Assembly (NCBI RefSeq): GCF_021369635.1
Contig: NZ_JAJNBZ010000004.1
Location: 124,001-188,000, forward strand
DNA: 64,000 bases
Reading direction: 5' to 3'
Origin: Paenibacillus profundus
GTDB lineage: Bacteria; Bacillota; Bacilli; Paenibacillales; Paenibacillaceae
In this document: positions 21,399 through 29,201 of the stretch, one piece after another
Layout of the letters: every line of letters starts with the position of its first letter
How positions within the stretch are numbered: the first letter of the stretch is position 1
Notes under the pieces: model-generated
The model's database searches: none
Told to the model about the DNA's origin: nothing
What the model saw: only the letters and a program-made list of their open reading frames with translations
Position numbers and translations under genes: made by a program

Positions 21399-21427
21399 TT
21401 GACGGTGATGGGAGAAGCTTTTATAAT
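21399..21427 (+). promoter_or_regulatory. Sigma-A promoter of a Fur-box transcript
   Basis: TTGACG (21399-21404) and TATAAT (21422-21427) have an ideal 17-base spacer. Transcription would begin near 21434, just before a Fur-like box. Confidence 0.8.
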
Positions 21428-21442
21428 GAAGACAGTTAATAT

Positions 21443-21457
21443 TGATAATCATTCTCA
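21443..21457 (+). promoter_or_regulatory. Fur-like operator
   Basis: TGATAATCATTCTCA differs at a single base from the Bacillus 7-1-7 Fur box TGATAATNATTATCA. It lies about 10-24 bases after the predicted transcription start, where a repressor would block elongation or clearance. PerR and Zur boxes are related, so the regulator could be another Fur-family member. Confidence 0.75.
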
Positions 21458-21561
21458 AATGGATGATGGTCATATTAAACAACAGTGTCGAAATCCCTTC
21501 TTCTTGGTTATTTTGTTTTGCAGTAGGTTCGTTAATTGTAGGTAGTTTCCTCATCCTCCGT

Positions 21562-21593
21562 GAGCTGTGGTACGTCCGCAGCTCCTTTTTTTT
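21562..21593 (+). terminator. Terminator of the Fur-box transcript
   Basis: GAGCTGTGG (21562-21570) pairs with CCGCAGCTC (21576-21584) with one G-U pair, followed by eight T. Confidence 0.85.
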
Positions 21594-21641
21594 GTGAAAT
21601 GCTTTGTGTTGTCACAAAATGTTCAATTGGAACATTTTCTA

Positions 21642-21819
21642 CAGGTTGTGTAAAAATACCCCTTTTGATCACGATGATTATCTGATAGCATTTCGACATC
21701 GAATCTTGCATTCCCCTTCAAGTCCAGTGCTCATGTAGTCTCGCCAATGCTCGGCTCCTCCTTCTTCAGCTTCTTGCAACCCTCTCGGTGCTGAAAAGTG
21801 TACTTTTTGCACATGCACT
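21642..21819 (+). repeat. Copy of the GTTGTTCAAAAAGTC-type repeat
   Basis: The 178-bp copy shares with the 38248-38464 copy the blocks CTTTTGATCACGA, TCGACATCGAATCTTG, GTGCTCATGTAG, CTCCTCCTTCTTC, TCTTGCAACC and TCTCGGTGCTGAAAAGTG. Its outer ends are more diverged. Confidence 0.75.
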
Positions 21820-21905
21820 TCTAGTCGCTGATGCATGTGAATAGTTATATATTGAATAAACCATGTCATTCCCGAAAAAAGAGGTAAAAGGTGGCAGGAA
21901 TTGCA

Positions 21906-21934
21906 TAGACGGGGTTGGTAGGTTTTGTTATAAT
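21906..21934 (+). promoter_or_regulatory. Probable promoter of the nuo operon
   Basis: TAGACG (21906-21911) and TATAAT (21929-21934) are 17 bases apart. The predicted start near 21941 leaves a leader of about 65 bases before nuoA and rules out the upstream in-frame codon at 21915 as the nuoA start. Confidence 0.55.
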
Positions 21935-22004
21935 TGTGGCGGGTTTATTACAAATTGCACAGTTTTCTTGCAAAATGTTAGCTGCTGCGACGGAGGGGAT
22001 GTCT

Positions 22005-22373
22005 TTGGAGTACATCAATAATTACGTCATTGTGGCCATTTTTGTCGGGCTGGGTATTTTCCTGCCGGTTGCCGCACTGACGGCTGGCCGATTATTGCGA
22101 CCGAAGAAGCCTACAGAAATGAAGCAGACGACTTATGAAAGCGGTAACGATCCGGTCGGTGTCGGACAAGTCCGGTTTAACATCCGGTACTACTTGTTTG
22201 CGCTTATGTTTGTCATTTTCGATGTGGAAACCGTTTTCTTGTACCCGTGGGCGGTCGCGTATAATCAATTGGGATTGTTTGCGCTCGTCGAGATGTTGAT
22301 TTTCGTTGGATTGCTGTTAGTCGGATTAATTTATGCCTGGAAAAAGAAGGTGCTTCAATGGAACTCTCATTAG
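22005..22373 (+). CDS. nuoA: NADH-quinone oxidoreductase subunit A
   Basis: NuoA is a three-helix membrane subunit at the junction of the peripheral and membrane arms of complex I. The 122-residue product has the family segment [10 protein letters not shown], the conserved [19 protein letters not shown] and a C-terminal helix. I chose TTG 22005 because GGAGGGG (21992-21998) is six bases away; ATG 21999 directly abuts the SD. The first 28 residues of the longer open frame are not family-like. It overlaps nuoB by 16 bases. Confidence 0.9.
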   Translation: MEYINNYVIVAIFVGLGIFLPVAALTAGRLLRPKKPTEMKQTTYESGNDPVGVGQVRFNIRYYLFALMFVIFDVETVFLYPWAVAYNQLGLFALVEMLIFVGLLLVGLIYAWKKKVLQWNSH

Positions 22374-22876
22374 AGTCAATCACGCCGGAGGAACGGCAAG
22401 AGTTAGACCGCAACGTGTTTTTTGGCACGTTGGAGCAGTTGAAGGCATGGGCGCGCAGCAATTCACTATGGCCCTTAACGTTCGGGCTTGCATGCTGCGC
22501 CATCGAAATGATGGGGACCGGAGCATCCCATTACGATCTGGACCGCTTTGGCGTTATTTTCCGGACGTCCCCCCGTCAGTCGGACTGTATGATTGTGGCG
22601 GGAACCGTCACGAAGAAGATGGGGCCGCTCTTAAGGCGACTGTATGATCAGATGCCAGAACCGAAGTGGGTTATTGCCATGGGCTCTTGCGCCACTGCGG
22701 GCGGACCTTACGTCAAATCCTATGCGGTCATTAAGGGTGTAGACCAGATTGTGCCCGTCGATATTTATATTCCGGGCTGTCCGCCGAATCCCGCCGCGCT
22801 GATTTATGGCATTAACAAGCTGCAAGAGAAGATCCGCTATGAGGCGAAGACCGGGAAGCGGGTGACCAACTCATGA
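22358..22876 (+). CDS. nuoB: NADH-quinone oxidoreductase subunit B
   Basis: NuoB holds the N2 [4Fe-4S] cluster, the last electron carrier before quinone. The tandem cysteines in [10 protein letters not shown] (near residue 47), the cysteine in [11 protein letters not shown] and that in [10 protein letters not shown] are all present. The 172-residue length is typical. It overlaps nuoA (16 bases) and nuoC (4 bases), so translation is coupled. Confidence 0.96.
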   Translation: MELSLESITPEERQELDRNVFFGTLEQLKAWARSNSLWPLTFGLACCAIEMMGTGASHYDLDRFGVIFRTSPRQSDCMIVAGTVTKKMGPLLRRLYDQMPEPKWVIAMGSCATAGGPYVKSYAVIKGVDQIVPVDIYIPGCPPNPAALIYGINKLQEKIRYEAKTGKRVTNS

Positions 22877-23775
22877 GTGAAGAACAAAAGGATAAGGAAA
22901 CGAAACTAGAGAGAACGAACAACGTGTCAGAACCACAATCAGAAGAATCGGTAAAGCCGGATACTGAGGTGCCAACAGATACGGCTGCAGAAGCCGAGAC
23001 GGGGAGCTCCCCAACGGCGAATGCACCTGCGTCCACGGGGGCAGACAAGCCGATGCGGGCGCCGCTCACTGAAGAGGAGAAGGCGGCTCGCGTGCAAGCA
23101 GCAGCCGAAGCGCGCGCTGCTCGTGCGAAAGCCGCTGCCGAAGGCGGCGAGGGAAGCGCAGAAGCACCCGCAGACAAGCCTGCGCGTACCCGCGATAAGG
23201 CGGAGGGCGACGCGGCAGGCGAGGAGAAGCCGGAGCGTCCGGCACGCGCACCGCGCGCCAAGGCGAATGAAGAGCCGCCGAAGCCGAAGGAACCGTCGCC
23301 GAAGCAGCCCCTTCTTGACCGGCTGGTCGCCATGCTGAAGGCGGATGTGGCTGAGGATGCGGTGGAGGATGCTGTCATCAACTATGAGAACGATCATTTG
23401 CCCACTGTGACGATTAAAAATGAGCATTGGCTATCCTGCGCGCATCAGCTGCGCGGTCATTTGGAATGGTCATGCGAGTATTTACGCAACCTGTCCGGCG
23501 TGGATCAGGAAACGCATCTCGAGGTTGTTTACCATATGATTAATTTATCGACGAAGGCAGAAGTCGCGGTTCACGTCAAGGTTGATCGCGAAGCGCCGAC
23601 GGTCGCCTCGGTCACGCCAATCTGGCCGACGGCGGATTGGAACGAGCGCGAAGCTTATGATTTGCTCGGCATTCAGTTTACGGGACATCCCGATTTGCGC
23701 CGCATCATGATGCCGGATGATTGGGTAGGACACCCGCTGCGCAAAGATTACGAGTCGTTGGATTCGGAGGTGTAA
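22873..23775 (+). CDS. nuoC: NADH-quinone oxidoreductase subunit C with long charged N-terminal extension
   Basis: NuoC is a peripheral-arm subunit of complex I. The C-terminal part (about residues 145-300) is the conserved 30-kDa domain, with the [19 protein letters not shown] strand, [34 protein letters not shown] and the closing HPLRKDY. The first 140 residues are low-complexity, rich in Ala, Glu, Lys and Pro, and coded by GC-rich DNA. The extension is probably disordered. The start overlaps nuoB's stop (ATGA), so it is real and not a mis-set start. nuoC and nuoD are separate genes here. Confidence 0.92.
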   Translation: MSEEQKDKETKLERTNNVSEPQSEESVKPDTEVPTDTAAEAETGSSPTANAPASTGADKPMRAPLTEEEKAARVQAAAEARAARAKAAAEGGEGSAEAPADKPARTRDKAEGDAAGEEKPERPARAPRAKANEEPPKPKEPSPKQPLLDRLVAMLKADVAEDAVEDAVINYENDHLPTVTIKNEHWLSCAHQLRGHLEWSCEYLRNLSGVDQETHLEVVYHMINLSTKAEVAVHVKVDREAPTVASVTPIWPTADWNEREAYDLLGIQFTGHPDLRRIMMPDDWVGHPLRKDYESLDSEV

Positions 23776-23781
23776 CCACCC

Positions 23782-24882
23782 GTGATTCGCACAGAAGAAT
23801 TGCTTTTGAACGTCGGACCGCAGCACCCTAGCACGCATGGAGTATTCCGTATCGTCGTCAAGCTGGACGGTGAGGTTATCACTGAAGCCACTCCGGTAAT
23901 GGGTTACTTGCACCGGGGAACGGAGAAGCTGGCCGAGAGTCTGAGTTATACGCAAATTATTCCTTATACGGACCGGATGGATTATGTGTCCGCCATGACT
24001 AACAACTACGTGCTCGTGCATGCAGTTGAGAAAATGATGAGCATTGAAATTCCGGAACGAGCTGAATTTCTGCGTCTTATCGTGATGGAACTGCAGCGTG
24101 TTGCAAGCCATTTAGTATGGTGGGGGACATATTTGCTTGATATAGGGGCGATGAGTCCGTTCCTGTACGCATTCCGTGACCGGGAAATTATTATCGATTT
24201 ATTTAACGAGCTGTGCGGAGCGCGTCTCACCTACAATTACATGCGGGTTGGCGGCGTCAAATGGGATGCCCCTCCGGGATGGATTGACAAGGTGCGTGAA
24301 TTCCTCCCGTATATGAGGAAGCGGTTGAACGAGTACGACAAGCTAGTCAGCGGGAATGAGATTTTTCTCGCCCGCATCAAAGGGGTAGGCGCTTATGATG
24401 CCGAGACAGCCATCGCATATGGCCTTAGTGGGGCCAACCTGCGCTGTACGGGCGTGAACTGGGACTTGCGCAAGGATGAGCCATACAGCTTGTATGACCG
24501 GTTTGAATTCGATGTGCCGCTCGGCGTGAACGGAGACTGCTATGATCGTTATCTAATTCGTATGGAGGAGTTACGGCAGAGCCTGCGTATTTTGGAGCAA
24601 GCATTGGAGCAGTTCCCGAGCGAAGGAGAGACGATGGGCAAAGTGCCGCGTGTCATTCGGCCGCCGGCCGGAGAAATGTACGCACGGATTGAATCTCCGC
24701 GCGGTGAGATTGGATGCTATATTATTTCTAAAGGGAAAGCGGAGCCGTACCGCTTGAAGTTCCGCCGTCCATCTTTTGTCAATTTGCAGATCCTGCCGAA
24801 GCTGCTCGTTGGTGAGACGATGACGAACCTCATTACCATATTGGGCGGGGTCGATATCGTCGTTGGGGAGGTGGATTGCTAA
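23782..24882 (+). CDS. nuoD: NADH-quinone oxidoreductase subunit D
   Basis: NuoD is the 49-kDa subunit that forms the quinone pocket with NuoB. The 366-residue product starts at GTG 23782, six bases after nuoC. It carries LNVGPQHPSTHGVFR with the histidine pair lining the quinone site, GYLHRGTEKLAE, YTDRMDYVSAMTNN and the C-terminal GGVDIVVGEVDC. The stop codon overlaps the nuoH start (TAATG at 24880-24884). Confidence 0.96.
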   Translation: MIRTEELLLNVGPQHPSTHGVFRIVVKLDGEVITEATPVMGYLHRGTEKLAESLSYTQIIPYTDRMDYVSAMTNNYVLVHAVEKMMSIEIPERAEFLRLIVMELQRVASHLVWWGTYLLDIGAMSPFLYAFRDREIIIDLFNELCGARLTYNYMRVGGVKWDAPPGWIDKVREFLPYMRKRLNEYDKLVSGNEIFLARIKGVGAYDAETAIAYGLSGANLRCTGVNWDLRKDEPYSLYDRFEFDVPLGVNGDCYDRYLIRMEELRQSLRILEQALEQFPSEGETMGKVPRVIRPPAGEMYARIESPRGEIGCYIISKGKAEPYRLKFRRPSFVNLQILPKLLVGETMTNLITILGGVDIVVGEVDC

Positions 24883-25892
24883 TGGACGAACTACTGAAGC
24901 AGACACTTACGTGGCAGAACGGATTTATTTTTCTCGGATGGGGAGTCGTGTTTCTATTCGTCGTTCTTGGCTTCGTCACCTATGCAATTTACTTCGAACG
25001 CAAAGTTATCGGCTGGATGCAGCTTCGTCACGGACCTACACGCGTCGGACCGTTCGGATTGCTGCAGACGGTTGCCGATATTTTTAAGCTTTTGCTTAAA
25101 GAAGATACTATTCCTCGCAAAGCAGACAGAGCGCTGTTCATCTTGGCTCCAGTCATCACTTACGTTCCGTCGTTTGCCGTGTTAGCGACGCTCCCATATA
25201 GTGCAAACCTGGGGTTTGCCGATTTAAATGTAGGACTGTTATACTATGCGGCATTGTCCAGCATTTCAACTATTGGTATCATTTTAGGTGGTTGGGCTTC
25301 GAACAACAAATATTCTCTTTTGGGGGGAATGCGCTCTGCAGCGCAGATGGTAAGCTATGAAATTCCGCTTGTCATTTCCGTCGTCGGCGTAATTATGTTG
25401 AACGGATCGCTCAGCTTGCGTACTATTGTAGAAGGGCAAGGAAACTACTTCTGGGAGTGGAACTTTCTCCCGCAAATTATCGGCTTCGTCGTCTTTATTA
25501 TTGCCGGGGTGTCCGAACTGAACCGCACCCCGTTCGACTTGCCGGAAGCGGAGTCAGAGCTCGTGGCAGGCTATCATGTCGAGTACAGCGGCTTCCGCTT
25601 CGCCTTTTTCATGTTGTCGGAATACGTGTATGTGTTCGCGCTGTCGGCACTTACGACCGTATTGTTCCTTGGCGGCTGGCATCCACCGCTTCCGTTTCTC
25701 GATTTCATCCCGGGGCTGTTGTGGTTCGTGCTAAAATTCTCGTTCTGCGTCTTCTTCCTCTTTTGGCTGCGTGCGACGATGCCGCGTATTCGCGTGGATC
25801 AATTGATGAGCTTCGGGTGGAAGGTGCTGCTGCCGCTTGCCCTAATCAACGTATTTTTGACGGCGGTATACATCGAAATTTTCAACAAATAG
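24882..25892 (+). CDS. nuoH: NADH-quinone oxidoreductase subunit H
   Basis: NuoH is the eight-helix membrane subunit connecting the quinone chamber to the proton-pumping arm. The family signatures YFERKVIGWMQLRHGPTRVGP and the acidic loop ELNRTPFDLPEAESELVAGYHVEYSG are present. I use ATG 24882 because GGGGAGGTGG ends seven bases before it. Its stop is followed at once by a hairpin-forming repeat (25892-25983) that separates it from nuoI, unlike the overlapping junctions elsewhere in the operon. Confidence 0.95.
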   Translation: MDELLKQTLTWQNGFIFLGWGVVFLFVVLGFVTYAIYFERKVIGWMQLRHGPTRVGPFGLLQTVADIFKLLLKEDTIPRKADRALFILAPVITYVPSFAVLATLPYSANLGFADLNVGLLYYAALSSISTIGIILGGWASNNKYSLLGGMRSAAQMVSYEIPLVISVVGVIMLNGSLSLRTIVEGQGNYFWEWNFLPQIIGFVVFIIAGVSELNRTPFDLPEAESELVAGYHVEYSGFRFAFFMLSEYVYVFALSALTTVLFLGGWHPPLPFLDFIPGLLWFVLKFSFCVFFLFWLRATMPRIRVDQLMSFGWKVLLPLALINVFLTAVYIEIFNK

Positions 25893-25983
25893 TTCATGTT
25901 CAAAAAATCTCATTTTCAGCAGCGAGAGTGAATGGAGATTCGATGCCGAATCGTGATCAAAAGGGGATTTTTTGAACAACCTC
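25892..25983 (-). repeat. Short copy of the GTTGTTCAAAAAGTC-type repeat inside the nuo operon
   Basis: In reverse orientation the 92-bp segment shows the same ends and internal blocks (TTTTGATCACGA, GCATCGAATC, TCACTCTCG) as the long copy at 38248. Its ends pair perfectly over 12 bases: GTTCAAAAAATC at 25898-25909 and GATTTTTTGAAC at 25966-25977. It lies exactly between the nuoH stop and the nuoI start. Confidence 0.8.
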
Positions 25984-26005
25984 AAAAAGGCTAGGGGTGA
26001 AATCC

Positions 26006-26458
26006 GTGAAGGGATTGATAAAAGGTCTTGGCGTCACCTGGAAGGCGATGACATCAAAAAAAGTCACCTATAAGTACCCGGATGTGCCTCTGCAAATGCC
26101 CGACCGGTTTCGCGGGATTCAACATTTCGACCCGGACAAGTGCATCGTGTGCAACCTTTGTGCGAAAATTTGCCCTACCGATTGCATTACGCTGACGGGC
26201 AAGCCGAATCCGGACCCGGAGAAAAAAGGAAAAGTGATCGATACGTACGATATCAACTTTGAGATTTGCATTCTGTGCGATCTGTGCACGGAAGTATGTC
26301 CGACCGAAGCGATTGTCATGACGAACAATTTCGAACTTTCGACCTACAGCCGGGATGATCTGTTCAAAAATATGGATTGGCTGAACGGCAACAACGAACT
26401 GATCAGGCAAGAAAACAATTCCGCCATGCCAAAAGGGGGCGCGAAGAAAAATGTTTAA
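26006..26458 (+). CDS. nuoI: NADH-quinone oxidoreductase subunit I
   Basis: NuoI carries two [4Fe-4S] clusters (N6a and N6b). Both CxxCxxCxxxCP motifs are intact: CIVCNLCAKICP and CILCDLCTEVCP. The 150-residue product is preferred from GTG 26006, eight bases after AGGGG; the other GTG at 25997 overlaps the SD. It overlaps nuoJ by eight bases. The repeat upstream may affect its expression relative to nuoABCDH. Confidence 0.94.
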   Translation: MKGLIKGLGVTWKAMTSKKVTYKYPDVPLQMPDRFRGIQHFDPDKCIVCNLCAKICPTDCITLTGKPNPDPEKKGKVIDTYDINFEICILCDLCTEVCPTEAIVMTNNFELSTYSRDDLFKNMDWLNGNNELIRQENNSAMPKGGAKKNV

Positions 26459-26972
26459 CTTCTCCATTGAATGGACGGGGGAAACGGTTGCCTTCTTCGT
26501 GCTGTCCATTTGCATTATCTCTGGTGCCGTCTTGATGCTGAACTTTACGAAAGTGGTGCATATGGTCGTTTCGCTGGCGTTCGCTTTTCTGGGGCTCGCC
26601 GGCATGTATGTGCTGCTCGACGCGGAGTTCGTTGCTTTCGTGCAAGTGCTTGTGTACACGGGGGCGATCACCATCTTAATGATATTCGGCATCATGATGA
26701 CCCGGCACGACAAGCAGGATGAACAGCTCGTGCGTCCGTGGAAGGAAGGGTTGGCCGCAATTGGCTGTCTGGCCCTGTTCGGAGTTCTCTTTTTTTCCAT
26801 ACGAAGCGCCGAATTTCCTGTGCACGACAAGGTGTCGTTGGCAGAGGACAATACACTGAATCTTGGGAAGCAAATTTTTACGGAACATGTCATCCCGTTC
26901 GAGCTGCTGTCCGTTCTGCTTACGGTGTCCTTCATTGGGGCTATCGTCATCGCGAAAAAGGAGGCGGACTAA
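26451..26972 (+). CDS. nuoJ: NADH-quinone oxidoreductase subunit J
   Basis: NuoJ is a five-helix membrane subunit of complex I. The 173-residue product shows the family helix [25 protein letters not shown], which contains the pi-bulge region important for coupling. The start overlaps nuoI, with AAAGGGGGCG upstream. The stop is one base before nuoK. Confidence 0.94.
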   Translation: MFNFSIEWTGETVAFFVLSICIISGAVLMLNFTKVVHMVVSLAFAFLGLAGMYVLLDAEFVAFVQVLVYTGAITILMIFGIMMTRHDKQDEQLVRPWKEGLAAIGCLALFGVLFFSIRSAEFPVHDKVSLAEDNTLNLGKQIFTEHVIPFELLSVLLTVSFIGAIVIAKKEAD

Positions 26973-26973
26973 G

Positions 26974-27285
26974 ATGAGCACGATGTTGGCTTCTTACTTG
27001 ACTCTCGCCGCTATCTTATTCTGTATCGGCCTGTTCGGAGTATTGACGAAACGCAACGCCGTTATCGTGCTCCTATCGATCGAGCTAATGCTGAATGCAG
27101 CCAATTTGAATTTAATCGCATTTTCTAAATACGGTGTAGTGCCAAGCTTAAAGGGGCAAATCTTCTCGCTCTTTACGATTGCTATCGCGGCTGCGGAAGC
27201 GGCTATCGGCATTGCCATTCTGATCGCGTTGTACCGGAACCGCGGGACGGCCAACGTGGACGAATTTGACGACTTGAAGAGATAA
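26974..27285 (+). CDS. nuoK: NADH-quinone oxidoreductase subunit K
   Basis: NuoK is a three-helix MrpC-like subunit with membrane glutamates in the proton path. The 103-residue product has [29 protein letters not shown], with Glu in the second helix, and [13 protein letters not shown] in the third. ATG 26974 follows AAAGGAGG. A longer in-frame extension lies inside nuoJ and is not used. Confidence 0.95.
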   Translation: MSTMLASYLTLAAILFCIGLFGVLTKRNAVIVLLSIELMLNAANLNLIAFSKYGVVPSLKGQIFSLFTIAIAAAEAAIGIAILIALYRNRGTANVDEFDDLKR

Positions 27286-27305
27286 TCGGTAGGGAGGATA
27301 CGACA

Positions 27306-29201
27306 ATGGAATCCGTCTTTTCGCAGTACGCTTGGGCCATTCCGGTCATTCCGCTGCTCGCGTTCCTCGTGCTGACGGCATTCGGCCGCCAGATGAAAGG
27401 CGTGGCCGTCGCGATCGGCGTCTTCAGCTCGTTCGCCGCGTTTGCACTTTCCGTCCTTGTTTTGTGGGAACGGGTACAGGGATCACCGGATGACTATACC
27501 CGAAGCTTTGAATGGTTGGGCTTTGGGGCTATTCGTCTGGAATTCGGATTTGACGTGACGAATTTGAATGCGTTGATGCTCGTTATCGTCACGCTTGTGA
27601 GCACGTTAGTTAACATTTATTCCAAAGGGTATATGCAAGGGGACGAGCGGCTGACGGTGTTCTACGCCTATATCGCCCTGTTTACTTGCTCGATGCTCGG
27701 ACTCGTGCTGTCGCCGAATATGCTGCAGCTCTACATATTTTGGGAGCTGGTCGGCGTATGCTCATTTTTGCTCGTCGGCTTCTGGTATGAACGGCCGGCG
27801 GCGCGTGCGGCGGCTAAAAAGGCTTTTATCATAACGCGCATCGGTGATGTGGGGCTCTTGATTGCGATCCTGCTTCTGTTCTGGCACATGCCGAACCATG
27901 CGCTCGACTTCTCGATGATCAGCAACGTGTTCGCCAGTGCCGACTCGCTTACGCAGCATGGCATTTCAGCGGGCATCGCCACCTGGATTGCCTCGCTGAT
28001 CTTCATAGGCGCAGTCGGGAAATCAGGTCAATTCCCGCTGCATACGTGGCTGCCGGATGCGATGGAAGGTCCGACACCGATATCGGCATTAATTCATGCC
28101 GCGACGATGGTTGCCGCCGGCGTATATCTCGTGGCGCGCACCTTCGATATCTTCCACGTGTCGCCGACGGCGATGACGATCGTCGCGAGTGTAGGCGGTT
28201 TTACCGCCATCTTTGCGGCCACGATCGCTATCGCGCAGCGCGACATGAAGCGTATTCTGGCTTACTCGACCATCAGCCAGCTTGGCTACATGATGCTGGC
28301 GCTCGGACTTGGCGCGGTAACCGCCGGGGTGTTCCACCTGTTCACGCATGCTTTCTTTAAAGCTCTGCTGTTCCTGGGCGCAGGCAGTGTCATACACGCG
28401 GTACATACACAGGATATATTCCAAATGGGCGGGCTTAGCCGCCGGATGAAAGTTACAACATGGACATTTGCCATCGGAGCATTGGCGTTATCGGGCATAC
28501 CGCCGCTATCCGGCTTCTGGTCCAAGGATTCCATCTTATCGGCAGCGTGGGAGCACAATAAGCTGTTGTTCGTCGTCGGTGCAATCGCCGCATTTTTTAC
28601 TGCATTTTATATGGCGCGGCTGTTCTTCCTTGTCTTTACCGGTCAGCCGTCGAATGAATCCGATGCGTCCAAGGCGCACGAGTCGCCTTCATCTATGACG
28701 GTGCCGCTTATCATTTTAAGCGTGTTGGCCGTGGTTTCCGGATTTGTGTACACGCCGTGGACCGGTTCCTTCGGTACTTGGTTGACGGGGGAAGAAGCAG
28801 GGGAGCATGCCAACGCTATCGTTATGGTCGTCTCCGTTCTGGTAGGCGTGCTTGGAATTGGCATAGGGTATATGATATATGGCCCTGGCCGCAGTCGCCG
28901 TGATGGACTCCAAGACTCGGCTGGTCCAATATATCGTCTGCTTGCAAATAAATATTACATCGATGAGCTGTATCAAATTGTGTTTGTCCGTTCCTTGCAG
29001 GGTATAGGCCAAGTGCTGAAGGCCATCGACAAGTGGGTCATAGACGGCCTTGTTCGTCTGGTGGCTGGAATAATGGTTGGCATTGGCAAGACCTCGACCC
29101 GTCTGCAGAACGGTCAGATGCAAACGTACGGTTTGGTATCGCTGTTCGGATTTGTAGGTTTGGTTGTGCTTGTATTGGCGCTCGGAAGGAGGTTCTGGTA
29201 A
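27306..29201 (+). CDS. nuoL: NADH-quinone oxidoreductase subunit L
   Basis: NuoL is the distal antiporter-like subunit with a long lateral helix. The 631-residue product has the MrpA/NuoL core, including FWELVGVCSFLLVGFWYE, WLPDAMEGPTPISALIHAATMVAAG and the HAFFKALLFLGAGSVIH segment with its lysine and histidine. A hydrophobic C-terminal helix follows the amphipathic stretch near residue 550. It ends directly against nuoM. Confidence 0.95.
   Translation: MESVFSQYAWAIPVIPLLAFLVLTAFGRQMKGVAVAIGVFSSFAAFALSVLVLWERVQGSPDDYTRSFEWLGFGAIRLEFGFDVTNLNALMLVIVTLVSTLVNIYSKGYMQGDERLTVFYAYIALFTCSMLGLVLSPNMLQLYIFWELVGVCSFLLVGFWYERPAARAAAKKAFIITRIGDVGLLIAILLLFWHMPNHALDFSMISNVFASADSLTQHGISAGIATWIASLIFIGAVGKSGQFPLHTWLPDAMEGPTPISALIHAATMVAAGVYLVARTFDIFHVSPTAMTIVASVGGFTAIFAATIAIAQRDMKRILAYSTISQLGYMMLALGLGAVTAGVFHLFTHAFFKALLFLGAGSVIHAVHTQDIFQMGGLSRRMKVTTWTFAIGALALSGIPPLSGFWSKDSILSAAWEHNKLLFVVGAIAAFFTAFYMARLFFLVFTGQPSNESDASKAHESPSSMTVPLIILSVLAVVSGFVYTPWTGSFGTWLTGEEAGEHANAIVMVVSVLVGVLGIGIGYMIYGPGRSRRDGLQDSAGPIYRLLANKYYIDELYQIVFVRSLQGIGQVLKAIDKWVIDGLVRLVAGIMVGIGKTSTRLQNGQMQTYGLVSLFGFVGLVVLVLALGRRFW

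Larger units (their letters stand above)
21434..21593 (+). ncRNA. Candidate Fur-regulated small RNA or short mRNA
   Basis: A roughly 160-base transcript is predicted between the promoter at 21399-21427 and the terminator at 21562-21593. It contains pyrimidine-rich patches (AATCCCTTCTTCTTGG, CTCATCCTCCG) that could pair with SD regions, as proposed for the Fur-controlled RNA FsrA of B. subtilis. A 43-codon frame (ATG 21466 to TGA 21597) would encode a small protein with one hydrophobic helix. It lacks an SD and reads through the terminator, so I favour an RNA. There is no sequence homology evidence either way. Confidence 0.5.
21153..22004. other. Regulatory and repeat-rich interval before nuoA
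   Basis: This interval holds a deleted copy (21188-21234) and a longer copy (21642-21819) of a TIR-bounded repeat, a Fur-box promoter with short terminated transcript (21399-21593), and the probable nuo promoter (21906-21934). No full-length gene is credible. Confidence 0.65.

Noticed and set aside
21331-21402. 23-codon frame MDSIELDAQEAIRERVKILKNIA
   Set aside because: It looks protein-like but has no SD, is very short, and its stop overlaps the -35 box of the Fur-box promoter.
21309-21554. Minus-strand frame of 81 codons
   Set aside because: It lies antisense over the Fur-box transcript, with low-complexity hydrophobic content and no SD.
21915-22004. Upstream extension of nuoA
   Set aside because: It overlaps the predicted -10 box, is not family-like, and a better-spaced TTG start exists at 22005.
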